18,490 bases of DNA, taken from Prevotellaceae bacterium UBA1720 (GTDB lineage: Bacteria; Bacteroidota; Bacteroidia; Bacteroidales; Bacteroidaceae). The notes beneath the pieces were generated by a model. It saw only the letters and a program-made list of their open reading frames with translations. It was not told where the DNA came from and did no database searches. The stretch covers positions 28,052 through 46,541 of the forward strand of contig DCIS01000128.1 of assembly GCA_002317475.1 (NCBI GenBank). The letters are read 5' to 3'. Positions 7,110-13,368 of the stretch are shown here, in pieces. Each line of letters begins with the position of its first letter. Position 1 is the first letter of the stretch. A program made the translations under genes and the position numbers.

Positions 7110-8849
7110 ATGAAAACAAGCGTAAAAATGCTGGCATTGAGTGCGTTGATGTGCTCGTCAGCGAATGAGTTAAAGGCATACGACCCACCCACTATGGGAT
7201 GGAGCTCGTGGAACACGTTTGCGCTGAACATCAGCGAGAGCATCATCAAGAACCAGGCCAATGCCATGGCAAGCAAGGGTTTTGTGAAGGCAGGATACGT
7301 CTATCTGAATATTGACGATGGTTATTTCGGAGGACGAGATGAAGAGACGGGACAGTTGCTCATTCACAAGACACGTTTTCCCAACGGACTGAAACCTGTC
7401 GTGGATTATATCCACAATAAAGGCATGAAGGCTGGCATCTATAGCGATGGCGGACCTACCACCTGTGGTTATTACCATGGCGGAGACAAGACGGGCAATG
7501 GTGTGGGACTTTACCAGCACGACCAGCAGGATTGCGATTTCTTCTTTAAGGAACTGGGGTTTGACTTCATCAAGGTGGACTTCTGTGGTGGTGATCCTAT
7601 CCACAATGACCGCAACCTCGACCTCAATGAGCAGGAGCGTTATACTGCTATTGCCAAGGCTATTTCCAATACGGGACGTGACGACGTGCGTATGAACGTA
7701 TGTCGATGGGCCTATCCCGGCACTTGGGTACATGACATTGCCTGCTCATGGCGAACAACAGGCGATATTAACTGCAGTTGGAACAGTGTGAAGAACATCA
7801 TTGCTGAGAACCTCTATCTCTCGGCTTATTGCTATGGTGGACACTACAATGACATGGATATGCTCGAGGTGGGTAGAAGTTTGACCACAGAGGAGGACAA
7901 GACGCACTTCGGTATGTGGTGCCTGCTAAGCAGTCCTCTGCTCATTGGTTGTGACGTGGCAAACCTCAGCACAACGGCATCAAACTTGCTAAAAAACAGG
8001 GAACTAATTGCAGTCAATCAAGACTCTCTCGGATTGCAGGCTTACGTGGTAGCACAGGAGAATGAAACCTATACCTTGGTCAAGGATTTCGGTCAGTTGA
8101 ATGGTTTGACACGTGTGTGTGGTGTCTATAATCCTACCGACGAAAAGAAAGTGGTGACCCTGAGATTCGCAGATCTTTGCTTAGGTGGTGACGTACTGGT
8201 ACGCGACCTTTTCAAACGCCGTGACCTGGGTACCTATCAGGACACCCTAGAAGTGACTGTCCCCAAACATGGTCTTTGTCTCTATCAAGTAACTGGACAG
8301 GAGCGTTACGAGCGCACCCTTTATGAGGCAGAGACAGCTTACCTACAAGGCTATACCGAGATAGATTGGAACCGGCCCACTTACGAGAGCAATGCAGCTT
8401 GCTCGGGTGGCATGATGGCTTCATGGTTGGGCAAGAATGCCAAATATGACATCCAGTGGCGTCACGTCTATAGCGAGGAGGGTGGTGACTACTACCTGAC
8501 TACCAAATACATGTCGGGCGAATCGCGTTCGATGACTCTGGAGGTTAATGGCAAGAAGATTTCTACCATCAGTGCCAGCAATAAGGGTTGGGGTGTCGTC
8601 CAGAGCAACAAGCGCAAGATCACCCTGCAACCTGGAGATAACCTTATCCGCCTCTATAACACAAGTGCCTACATGCCCAACATCGATTGCATTGAGGTGA
8701 AGAAGGTTATCCCCACGGCCATCGAGAACATTACAGCTGAAAACGCCGAGAACCAAGATACATACTCCCTCAGTGGTGTACGTATCCGTTCTGCACGTCC
8801 CGCTCGTGGCATCTATGTCAAGGGAGGAAAGAAAGTGGTAAGAAACTAG
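7110..8849 (+). CDS. Secreted GH27 alpha-galactosidase / beta-L-arabinopyranosidase with CBM-like domain and type IX-like tail
   Basis: 579 residues starting 6 nt after the GH43 stop, so one operon. Residues 1-23 form an export signal ending near LKA. The catalytic barrel (about 25-305) has GWSSWNTF, NIDDGYF, the nucleophile motif FIKVDFCGG (D157), the acid/base D219 in WRTTGDI, and HYNDMDMLEVG (245-255), all diagnostic of GH27. A beta-sandwich C domain follows (about 306-395). Residues 403-530 begin LYEAETA and have the layout of a CBM35/CBM6-like carbohydrate-binding module. The final stretch (PTAIENI... then YSLSGVRIRSARPARGIYV, GGKKVVRN) is the Prevotella-style C-terminal tail typical of type IX secretion cargo. 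GH27 acts on terminal alpha-galactose or, in some bacterial members, beta-L-arabinopyranose. With GH43 it would trim side chains of a plant polysaccharide; that is inference. The stop codon lies within the first CTAG repeat. Confidence 0.94.
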   Translation: MKTSVKMLALSALMCSSANELKAYDPPTMGWSSWNTFALNISESIIKNQANAMASKGFVKAGYVYLNIDDGYFGGRDEETGQLLIHKTRFPNGLKPVVDYIHNKGMKAGIYSDGGPTTCGYYHGGDKTGNGVGLYQHDQQDCDFFFKELGFDFIKVDFCGGDPIHNDRNLDLNEQERYTAIAKAISNTGRDDVRMNVCRWAYPGTWVHDIACSWRTTGDINCSWNSVKNIIAENLYLSAYCYGGHYNDMDMLEVGRSLTTEEDKTHFGMWCLLSSPLLIGCDVANLSTTASNLLKNRELIAVNQDSLGLQAYVVAQENETYTLVKDFGQLNGLTRVCGVYNPTDEKKVVTLRFADLCLGGDVLVRDLFKRRDLGTYQDTLEVTVPKHGLCLYQVTGQERYERTLYEAETAYLQGYTEIDWNRPTYESNAACSGGMMASWLGKNAKYDIQWRHVYSEEGGDYYLTTKYMSGESRSMTLEVNGKKISTISASNKGWGVVQSNKRKITLQPGDNLIRLYNTSAYMPNIDCIEVKKVIPTAIENITAENAENQDTYSLSGVRIRSARPARGIYVKGGKKVVRN

Positions 8850-8879
8850 GAAGTCCTAGACACACCTAGGAAATCCTAG
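8846..8879. repeat. Two CTAGGA-NN-TCCTAG palindromes; four CTAG sites at exact 10-bp spacing
   Basis: CTAGGAAGTCCTAG (8846-8859) and CTAGGAAATCCTAG (8866-8879) are near-identical 14-bp palindromes separated by ACACAC. CTAG occurs at 8846, 8856, 8866 and 8876, one per 10 bp. The first CTAG contains the GH27 stop codon, and the last contains (on the minus strand) the TAG that ends the aat remnant. There is no T tract, so it is not a standard terminator, although a hairpin between transcripts is possible. Confidence 0.85.
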
Positions 8880-9007
8880 CCATTGGAATAGGCAAGAAGG
8901 AGACGGTCGATACTCAAGTCGCCACCTACGGCAAAAAGACCATCTGGTTCGCCCAGTCTTGGGTCAGGAAAGTAAAGACCACGTCTGCTATCTATTTCGA
9001 ATACCAT
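8876..9007 (-). pseudogene. aat: Truncated aat (leucyl/phenylalanyl-tRNA-protein transferase), N-terminal 43 codons only
   Basis: ATG at 9007 (minus) opens 43 codons reading MVFEIDSRRGLYFPDPRLGE, then PDGLFAVGGDLSIDRLLLAY, then SNG and TAG. FPDPRLAEPDGLLAVGGDLSPERLLLAYSNG is, from memory, the typical N-terminus of Aat, which attaches Leu or Phe to proteins with basic N-termini so that ClpS can deliver them to ClpAP. The family continues GIFPWY and is roughly 200 residues or longer; here homology stops exactly at SNG and the next bases are CTAG repeats and the GH27 3' end. The rest of the gene is absent from this window. It lies just beyond clpS on the same strand, a neighbour pairing that makes biological sense. 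The start codon overlaps the heptad repeat. I judge it a deletion or insertion remnant, not a functional peptide. Confidence 0.82.
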
Positions 9008-9122
9008 GGTTTATGGTTGAGGGTTTATGGTTGAGGGATGAGGATTGAAGGATTAGAGGGTACTTTGCCTGCATAATGGCATACTCTATTGCATCGGCGA
9101 GGTATTTATCGTGTTGAATCAT
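8988..9122 (-). other. Small ORF between clpS and the aat remnant, possibly a broken gene start
   Basis: ATG at 9122 (minus), 26 nt after the clpS stop, opens 44 codons beginning MIQHDKYLADAIEYAIMQ. From about codon 22 onward the frame merely translates the heptad array (repeated Ser, Asn, Pro) and it ends in TAG at 8988-8990, overlapping the aat start in another frame. The first 20 residues look like an amphipathic helix of a normal protein start, so this may be a gene truncated by the repeat. I do not recognise it. Confidence 0.25.
9007..9055. repeat. Seven tandem degenerate heptads (consensus KGGTTKA)
   Basis: Read on the plus strand, 9007-9055 splits into seven exact 7-nt units: TGGTTTA, TGGTTGA, GGGTTTA, TGGTTGA, then GGGATGA, GGATTGA, AGGATTA. 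Units 2 and 4 are identical. The array sits between clpS and the aat remnant and covers the aat start region. Such heptads are familiar in intergenic DNA of Bacteroidales. Confidence 0.8.
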
Positions 9123-9148
9123 TTTTTTTGTTAAATCTATGAGGTAAT

Positions 9149-9454
9149 TCATTCCGCGGGTTCAATGGTAAGGCGAAGGGGAAAACCCTGGTTGCGTGCC
9201 ATCTGGGTGGCCTTCTGCACTTTACTCATTGCGATATCCTTGGAATAGATACCTGCAACGGCTTGCCCCTTCTGATGCACTTGAAGCATAAGGTTCTCTG
9301 CCTCGGCATCACTCTTGAAGAATATCGTTTTCAGTACCATGACGACAAAATCCATTGTAGTAAAATCATCGTTGTGCAGGATGACACGAAAGCGTCGAGG
9401 CTCATCAACGTGTATGCGGGTGCGTGCCCTGGTGTTTGATTGCTGTTGTGGCAT
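9149..9454 (-). CDS. clpS: ClpS, ATP-dependent Clp protease adaptor
   Basis: 101 residues, the usual size. ClpS is the cytoplasmic N-recognin that binds N-terminal Leu, Phe, Trp or Tyr and hands substrates to ClpA of ClpAP. Diagnostic residues are all present: N28-D29-D30 in ILHNDDFTTMDFV and H60 in VHQKG, which contact the N-degron amino group (E. coli N34, D35, D36, H66), and gatekeeper M34 (E. coli M40). The first 18 residues are the flexible, Clp-engaging tail. It begins 7 nt after the GH125 stop with an AGGA 3-6 nt before the ATG, so it is probably co-transcribed with a mannosidase gene of unrelated function. Downstream lie a small ORF and the aat remnant; clpA is not in the window. Confidence 0.96.
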   Translation of the reverse strand: MPQQQSNTRARTRIHVDEPRRFRVILHNDDFTTMDFVVMVLKTIFFKSDAEAENLMLQVHQKGQAVAGIYSKDIAMSKVQKATQMARNQGFPLRLTIEPAE

Positions 9455-9461
9455 AGGTCCT

Positions 9462-10919
9462 TTATTGGATAGTGATACTGTTCAAAAGTGGAAGCTTACC
9501 GTCATCTATCAACTTGATAATCAGTTCGCCAAAGAGGGTATTCTGCCAAGCAAACCATTTGCGGGTGAAATTCGTGGCATCATCCTTGTGGAACGATTCG
9601 TGCATGAATCCTGTCCCGGCATCTGTACGCATCAGCATCTCGACGCAATGCTTGATCTCGTTGTCATCACGACTGGTAAATGCTTTCATCATGATGCTCA
9701 TGGGCCATGGCATGTCATAGCCGATGTGTGGACCTCCAATGCCTTCGCCTGCCTTACCACGGAAGAAGAAGGGATTGTCCTCGCTCCAGACAAACTGACG
9801 TGTATTCTGGTAAATTGGATCGTCCAAATCCACATCTCCCAAGTAACCCATCGCCAACAAAGAAGGCACGTTGGCATCATCCATAAATAGTTGGTTGCCA
9901 AATCCATCGACCTCGTAGGCATATATCATGCCGTACTTGGGATGCTGACGAACAGCATATTTGCGCAGGGCATCCTCTACCTCTTGCGCCAAGTCACGAC
10001 ATTGCTGGGCAAGATCGTCACGATGGCTGACCTTGCTCAGGATCTCTGAGGCGTGACGCAACTGAGTAACGGCCATGAAGTTGGAAGGAACGAGGAAGAG
10101 GAACGTGGTGACATCGTCGCTGGGACGGAAACCACTACAGATGAGACCTACAGGGTTCACCGGTGCACCATAACCTCCCAATGTCATACAATCTGTTGCC
10201 CAGTTGGTATAACGCAGGAACCGATAGGAGCCCAAGCCGTTCTTACGCTGTTGCTCATGGAATACGTTCAGGATGTTGCTGACGGCATTGATCCATTCCT
10301 CTCCGAAGATAGAGGTGTCTCCCGTCTGCTTCCAGTATTCATACGCCAGGCGAAGGACGTAGCAAGGAGAGTCGATCTCCCATTTACGTTCGTGCAATTC
10401 GGGTTTCATGCCGGTATCCTTCATCCAAGGTCCATCAGGATTGGGCTCTTTGTTGAACGCATTGGCGTATGGATCAAAATTGATACACTTGAATTGTCTG
10501 AGGATGACACCTGCCAGCATCTTCTGCAATGTCTTGTCCTGCTTGGCAAGGCGTACATAGGGGAAGACCTGGGCACCAGAGTCACGTAGCCACATGGCGT
10601 GAATATCTCCGGTATAGACAAAAGTGTCAGGATTGCCATTAGCATCTTCTTCATAATGAACGGTGGTGTCAATGGTATTGGGGAAACAGTTGACAAACAT
10701 CCATGCCAGGCGTGGATTCTTCAGAAGACCTGCCACCTCTCGTATCTTGTTCTCTACTGCCTCGCTGCGGAACAGACGCTCGGATTCAGCTGGACGGTTG
10801 TTGATCTTCAAGGCATCAATGGGGTTTACGACCTGTGATGACCAATCTTCTGGTGCAGCCATTGCAAACATGTTTGCCGAGAATGCTGCCGCTGCGACTA
10901 TGAACCAAATCTTCTTCAT
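9462..10919 (-). CDS. GH125 exo-alpha-1,6-mannosidase, exported
   Basis: 485 residues with signal peptide MKKIWFIVAAAAFSANMFAMAA. Family 125 inverting enzymes remove terminal alpha-1,6-linked mannose, for example from trimmed N-glycans or fungal mannan. Conserved signatures are GDIHAMWLRDSGAQ (104-117), KWEIDSPCYVLRLAYEYW (179-196), SGFRPSDDVTTFLF (262-275; the Asp pair D268/D269 includes the likely general acid) and FMHESFHKDD (438-447; E441 the likely base). Full length, with no sorting-like tail, so periplasmic or lipid-free export is likely. It is the first gene of a unit with clpS and is preceded by a promoter/leader almost identical to that of the HTCS gene at the right end. A cluster partner such as GH92, often near GH125, is absent here. 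Confidence 0.95.
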   Translation of the reverse strand: MKKIWFIVAAAAFSANMFAMAAPEDWSSQVVNPIDALKINNRPAESERLFRSEAVENKIREVAGLLKNPRLAWMFVNCFPNTIDTTVHYEEDANGNPDTFVYTGDIHAMWLRDSGAQVFPYVRLAKQDKTLQKMLAGVILRQFKCINFDPYANAFNKEPNPDGPWMKDTGMKPELHERKWEIDSPCYVLRLAYEYWKQTGDTSIFGEEWINAVSNILNVFHEQQRKNGLGSYRFLRYTNWATDCMTLGGYGAPVNPVGLICSGFRPSDDVTTFLFLVPSNFMAVTQLRHASEILSKVSHRDDLAQQCRDLAQEVEDALRKYAVRQHPKYGMIYAYEVDGFGNQLFMDDANVPSLLAMGYLGDVDLDDPIYQNTRQFVWSEDNPFFFRGKAGEGIGGPHIGYDMPWPMSIMMKAFTSRDDNEIKHCVEMLMRTDAGTGFMHESFHKDDATNFTRKWFAWQNTLFGELIIKLIDDGKLPLLNSITIQ

Positions 10920-10920
10920 G

Positions 10921-10944
10921 TTAAGTAAGTAATCAAAATTATCT
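10921..10944 (-). promoter_or_regulatory. Promoter/leader of GH125, near-copy of the HTCS promoter
   Basis: On the minus strand TAATTTTG (10934-10941) matches TAnnTTTG, followed by ATTACTTACTTAA up to the base before the GH125 ATG (10919). The 24 bp 10921-10944 match 18467-18490 at 23 positions. The -33 region holds only a TTTT (10960-10963, 18 nt away), so the core promoter is weak. Confidence 0.65.
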
Positions 10945-11009
10945 TTATAGTGTGTAAGTAAAATGACCGCTTATAATGTATATACTCCCTTTTGCGCATC
11001 TTCGCCACC

Positions 11010-11047
11010 TTTTCTCGATTGTGATGTCCACATCACGCTCTCGAAAA
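11010..11047. promoter_or_regulatory. 38-bp imperfect dyad in the GH125/MATE intergenic region, candidate operator
   Basis: GTGATGT (11021-11027) and ACATCAC (11030-11036) are perfect 7-bp arms around CC. The symmetry extends outward in part, to TTTT at 11010-11013 and AAAA at 11044-11047 about the same centre (11028.5). It lies roughly 110 bp upstream of the GH125 start and 170 bp upstream of the MATE start. No T tract follows either arm. The rest of the 283-nt intergenic region holds only the two promoters. Confidence 0.45.
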
Positions 11048-11151
11048 CGCGACACATCTGCACCAAAATAGAGCATATCTATTATAAAGCCAATTATGAT
11101 CACTTACTTACGATTAATTCTTGATATTCATGGCAAATTTAACTCCTTTTA

Positions 11152-11182
11152 TTGACTTATACAAAAATAATGCGTAATTTTG
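11152..11182 (+). promoter_or_regulatory. Bacteroidetes-type promoter for the MATE-trmN6 operon
   Basis: TTG (11152-11154), a 20-nt spacer and TAATTTTG (11175-11182) match the -33/-7 pattern with ideal spacing. Transcription is expected near 11189, about 14 nt before ATG 11203. Confidence 0.75.
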
Positions 11183-11202
11183 CATCCCGAAAACGATATT
11201 AG

Positions 11203-12549
11203 ATGAGATTATTTTATCCGAAAGAATATAAGGCACTGGTAAAGTTGGGAGTACCCATCACGATAGGTCAGGTAGGTCTTACCTTGCAGAATCTGGCTGA
11301 TAATGTGATGGTTGGACAACATTCGACAGCAGAATTGGCGGCAGCAGGATTCATCAATAATATGTTCGTGTTGGCTCTGTTGCTCACAATGGGATATAGT
11401 CTTGGTGCCGTGTCGCAGATAGGTTCGCTTTATGCACAAGGCAAGAAAGACCGATGCGTGGAGGTGCTGAAGAGCAGTTTGGTGACGGATTCGCTTCAGG
11501 GATTGCTGGTATGTCTGGCTCTGGTAGGTCTGTATTTTGCTCTTCCCAGTATGGGACAACCCGAAGAACTTCTGCCCATGATGCGTCCCTACCTGATCAT
11601 TCAGATTTGTTCTTTGCCCTTTATGGTGCTGTCTACTGCCTTCCGACAGTTTACTGATAGCATCAATGATACGGCTGTGTCAATGACGGTGATGCTGATA
11701 GGTAATGTGTGGAATATCGTGGGAAACTGGTTGCTGATATTTGGCCATTGGGGATTCCCAGAGATGGGTATTGAGGGTGCAGCATGGGCAACTTTCAGTT
11801 CACGTGTCGTGATATTGCTGGCGACAGTTGCCATCTTCTATTTCCGTCCCAAATACAAGGATTATGTAGCGTATTGGCGCATGTTATCTCCTAATATGAC
11901 TGACATAAAACGTCTCAATCACCTTGGTTGGCCAATAGCTATCCAGATGGGAATGGAGGTGGCTTCGTTTTCTCTGGTAGCCATCTTCCTGGGATGGATG
12001 GGTACTAATGTATTGGCCGCTCATCAAGTGATGATAAGTGTCACCAATCTCATCTTTATGTTTTACATAGGTATCTCCTCTGCTGTTTCCATCCGTGTCA
12101 GCAATTACAATGGTCTTGGGAATATGCGTGGGGTTCGGCAAGCCTCGTTTGCAGGCATTGAGATGATATACGCATTGGGCGTCGTGTTGAGTTGTGTGGT
12201 TTACAACCTACGCTTTGAAATATCCAATATGTTTACTGATAATCAGGAGGTTGCTGCCATTGTTGCAACCCTCTGTCTGCCCTTGGTTCTTTATCAGTTT
12301 GGTGATGGCATGCAAGTGACTTTTGCCAATGCTTTGCGAGGATTAGGCGATGTCAAGAAACTCATGAAGTACTCTTTCATAGCCTATCTGGTCGTGTCAT
12401 TACCTCTGAGTTATATCCTTGGAGTGTTGTTGGATTGGAAGGCATTTGGTGTATGGATGGGTTTCCCGTTTGGTTTGACTACTGCGGGAATCCTGTACCT
12501 CAGACGCTTCCTGAAGGTGTCGTATGACGAAAAATTGCTCCATCAATAA
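11203..12549 (+). CDS. MATE-family multidrug efflux transporter
   Basis: 448 residues with no cleavable signal; the N-terminus MRLFYPKEYKALVKLGVPI leads straight into the first helix. The pattern of about 12 hydrophobic segments in two repeats, the segment LTLQNLADNVMVGQHSTAEL with its MVG motif, and the second-half TNVLAAHQVMISVTNLIFMF with AAHQ are typical of NorM-type MATE proteins. These are inner-membrane antiporters that use Na+ or H+ gradients to expel cationic drugs and other compounds. The substrate cannot be predicted. It is the first gene of a two-gene unit with the tRNA methyltransferase (2 nt gap) under its own well-formed promoter. Confidence 0.94.
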   Translation: MRLFYPKEYKALVKLGVPITIGQVGLTLQNLADNVMVGQHSTAELAAAGFINNMFVLALLLTMGYSLGAVSQIGSLYAQGKKDRCVEVLKSSLVTDSLQGLLVCLALVGLYFALPSMGQPEELLPMMRPYLIIQICSLPFMVLSTAFRQFTDSINDTAVSMTVMLIGNVWNIVGNWLLIFGHWGFPEMGIEGAAWATFSSRVVILLATVAIFYFRPKYKDYVAYWRMLSPNMTDIKRLNHLGWPIAIQMGMEVASFSLVAIFLGWMGTNVLAAHQVMISVTNLIFMFYIGISSAVSIRVSNYNGLGNMRGVRQASFAGIEMIYALGVVLSCVVYNLRFEISNMFTDNQEVAAIVATLCLPLVLYQFGDGMQVTFANALRGLGDVKKLMKYSFIAYLVVSLPLSYILGVLLDWKAFGVWMGFPFGLTTAGILYLRRFLKVSYDEKLLHQ

Positions 12550-12551
12550 TC

Positions 12552-13265
12552 ATGAATATCTTCAAGTATCAGCAATTCAACATTGTGCAGGAACATGCCG
12601 CCATGAAGGTGGGGACAGACAGCGATCTGTTGGGAACTCTTTCGGCAGGGGGCAGAAACATTCTGGACATTGGTACAGGAACAGGTGTGCTCTCGCTAAT
12701 GTTGGCGCAGCGTTTTCCTGATGCGCGTATTACCGCTATTGAGATAGACGATAATGCGGTAAAGGACGCACAAGTCAACTTTGCATCGTCATGTTTCGCT
12801 GAACGTCTGACGCTACATCACATTTCTTTCCAGCAATATCTGGCACAACAGAAAGAAAACCATGACGGATTGCTTTTTGATAGCATCGTTTGTAATCCGC
12901 CCTATTTCGACAAGAGCCTGGAACCTGATAATGAGGGACGCATGAGGGCTCGTCATACCTCCAGCCTTCCTTTTCCCGTATTGGTCCAGGGTGCTTATAA
13001 TTTACTAGAAGAGGGAGGTGTGTTTTCTGTCTGTATTCCTCCTGGGGTTCTGGCAAGCTTTAATGCTGAGTGTGTCTTTGCGGGTTTTGCTTTACGTGAC
13101 ATCTATCGGATCAAAAGTGTGCCTGAGAAAGAGGCAAAGCGCTATGTGCTGGTTCATGTAAAGGGGAAGGTGGACACTCCGCAAACGCATACGTTTTGTA
13201 TGCGTAATGCCGATCGTACGCGTTCAGATTGGTATAAGGAGCTCATGAAGGACTTTTTGATTTAG
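12552..13265 (+). CDS. trmN6: TrmN6-like tRNA1(Val) (adenine-37 N6)-methyltransferase
   Basis: 237 residues. Class I SAM-dependent methyltransferase of the E. coli YfiC/TrmN6 type, which makes m6A37 in tRNA1(Val). The N-terminus FKYQQFNIVQEHAAMKVGTDSDLLG is the family signature. Motif I is LDIGTGTGVLSLML (38-51), the acidic ribose-binding end of strand 2 is AIEIDD (62-67), and the catalytic NPPYF is at 115-119, as expected for an amino-group methyltransferase acting on adenine. Cytoplasmic. It starts 2 nt after the MATE stop (TAA-TC-ATG), so translation is probably coupled. Length and motifs are normal. A related adenine methyltransferase specificity cannot be excluded from sequence alone. 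Confidence 0.9.
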   Translation: MNIFKYQQFNIVQEHAAMKVGTDSDLLGTLSAGGRNILDIGTGTGVLSLMLAQRFPDARITAIEIDDNAVKDAQVNFASSCFAERLTLHHISFQQYLAQQKENHDGLLFDSIVCNPPYFDKSLEPDNEGRMRARHTSSLPFPVLVQGAYNLLEEGGVFSVCIPPGVLASFNAECVFAGFALRDIYRIKSVPEKEAKRYVLVHVKGKVDTPQTHTFCMRNADRTRSDWYKELMKDFLI

Positions 13266-13300
13266 GAGGTCTCATAAAGCCCTTGGGAACATGCTGAGAA

Positions 13301-13339
13301 CAAAAAAGTAGCCGTTGACTCTTTGATCAACGGCTACTT
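13301..13339 (-). terminator. Intrinsic terminator of the flavodoxin-like gene
   Basis: A perfect 13-bp stem, AAGTAGCCGTTGA (13306-13318) with TCAACGGCTACTT (13327-13339) and an 8-nt loop, is followed on the minus strand by a T run (complement of the A run at 13302-13307). It lies 30 nt past the minus-strand stop. On the plus strand it may also halt readthrough from trmN6, which has no other visible terminator. Confidence 0.9.
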
Positions 13340-13368
13340 GGTATGTGTGGCTGCTATAAATCCTTTTG

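Noticed and set aside
11020..11037. CRP binding site at the intergenic dyad
   Set aside because: The TGTGA and TCAC halves are separated by 8 rather than 6 bases, and Bacteroidales do not use classical cAMP-CRP control. Kept only as an unnamed dyad.
11130..11177. 15-residue ORF (MANLTPFIDLYKNNA) before the MATE gene
   Set aside because: It overlaps the MATE promoter and its stop codon is part of the -7 element; most likely chance.
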